Below are positions 5,378 to 5,684 of a DNA stretch of 5,684 nucleotides, one piece after another (position 1 is the stretch's first letter; each line of letters opens with the position of its first letter). Source of the DNA: Bacillota bacterium (lineage in GTDB: Bacteria > Bacillota > Clostridia > Oscillospirales > Ruminococcaceae); NCBI GenBank assembly GCA_023395695.1, contig JAEWYJ010000071.1:1-5684 (forward strand), in the 5' to 3' direction. A program made the translations under genes and the position numbers. The notes under the pieces were generated by a model that saw only the letters and a list, made by a program, of their open reading frames with translations, did not search any database and was not told the DNA's origin.

Positions 5378-5684
5378 TTACAGATGGGCGGATAATGATT
5401 TTTTCTCAGAATTATAAACTTCCTTGTTCATCATATCCAGTCTGGAGGCCACAATGCAGGTACCGACATGGTCACCGGTGACATTGATGGTGGTATGGCC
5501 GATGTCTACCACAGGCCAGATGGCGGCAATTAAGGGAAGCATGCCCATTGGCAGACCCAGCGCTTCAAAAAGCACGGCGGACATAACAACAGCAGTGCCC
5601 TTAACACCGGGTGCGCCGATGGAGAGAATGAGGCCCATGCCAACCGCCTGCAGCACCATCATGGGGGTCAGGGGAATATTATAC
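5378..5684 (-). CDS. Dicarboxylate/amino acid:cation symporter, C-terminal part (truncated by window)
   Basis: The last 101 codons of an integral membrane transporter of the SDF/DAACS family (GltPh/EAAT fold); the frame is open to the window edge and the start lies outside. The fragment covers the re-entrant hairpin HP2 (LSIGAPGVKGTAVV) and the final transmembrane helix with the signature DIGHTTINVTGDHVGT. Aligned by that signature to GltPh TM8, the sodium-site Asn401 and Asp405 and the substrate-contacting Asp394 are kept, while Arg397, which binds the acidic side chain of the substrate, is His. This may mean a substrate other than glutamate or aspartate. A short hydrophilic tail ends the protein. 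Members import amino acids or C4-dicarboxylates with sodium or protons. The next gene, an aminotransferase, is 151 bases downstream on the same strand, so shared transcription is possible but unproven. Confidence 0.88.
   Translation of the reverse strand, partial: YNIPLTPMMVLQAVGMGLILSIGAPGVKGTAVVMSAVLFEALGLPMGMLPLIAAIWPVVDIGHTTINVTGDHVGTCIVASRLDMMNKEVYNSEKKSLSAHL

Overview
The window looks like chromosome of a moderately GC-rich member of the Clostridia (Bacillota), perhaps an Oscillospiraceae/Ruminococcaceae-type gut anaerobe. This is an inference from gene content (a radical SAM/DUF4130 pair, a MurR/RpiR regulator, a class I aminotransferase and an SDF-family symporter), a Gram-positive-type LexA box, sigma-A-like promoters and strong Shine-Dalgarno sites. 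No ribosomal or other taxonomic marker is present.

Layout. Positions 1-630 hold one plus-strand gene of unknown function (61-486) with its own promoter. It is about 43% GC by hand count, visibly poorer than the rest, and is followed by a long interrupted hairpin ending in a T tract. Everything after that is on the minus strand. Reading in the direction of transcription (high to low coordinates): the C-terminal end of a dicarboxylate/amino acid:cation symporter (5378-5684, cut by the window edge); a 151-base gap with a long inverted repeat; a PLP-dependent class I aminotransferase (4036-5226) with a terminator; a MurR/RpiR-family regulator (3030-3881) with its own promoter and terminator; and a two-gene operon encoding a radical SAM protein with a helix-hairpin-helix motif (1527-2831) and a DUF4130 protein (721-1548), overlapping by 22 bases.

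How they fit together. The radical SAM/DUF4130 pair is the known but functionally uncharacterised 'putative DNA modification/repair radical SAM' module, often linked to uracil-DNA glycosylase domains. Here its promoter has a near-perfect 35/10 arrangement, with a 14-base LexA-type palindrome at the predicted transcription start. This suggests induction by DNA damage and is the most interesting observation in the window. The symporter and aminotransferase may form a small amino-acid uptake and transamination unit, but the evidence is only adjacency. The RpiR regulator has no sugar-phosphate genes beside it here, so its targets cannot be named.

No rRNA, tRNA, CRISPR array, insertion sequence or phage gene was seen.
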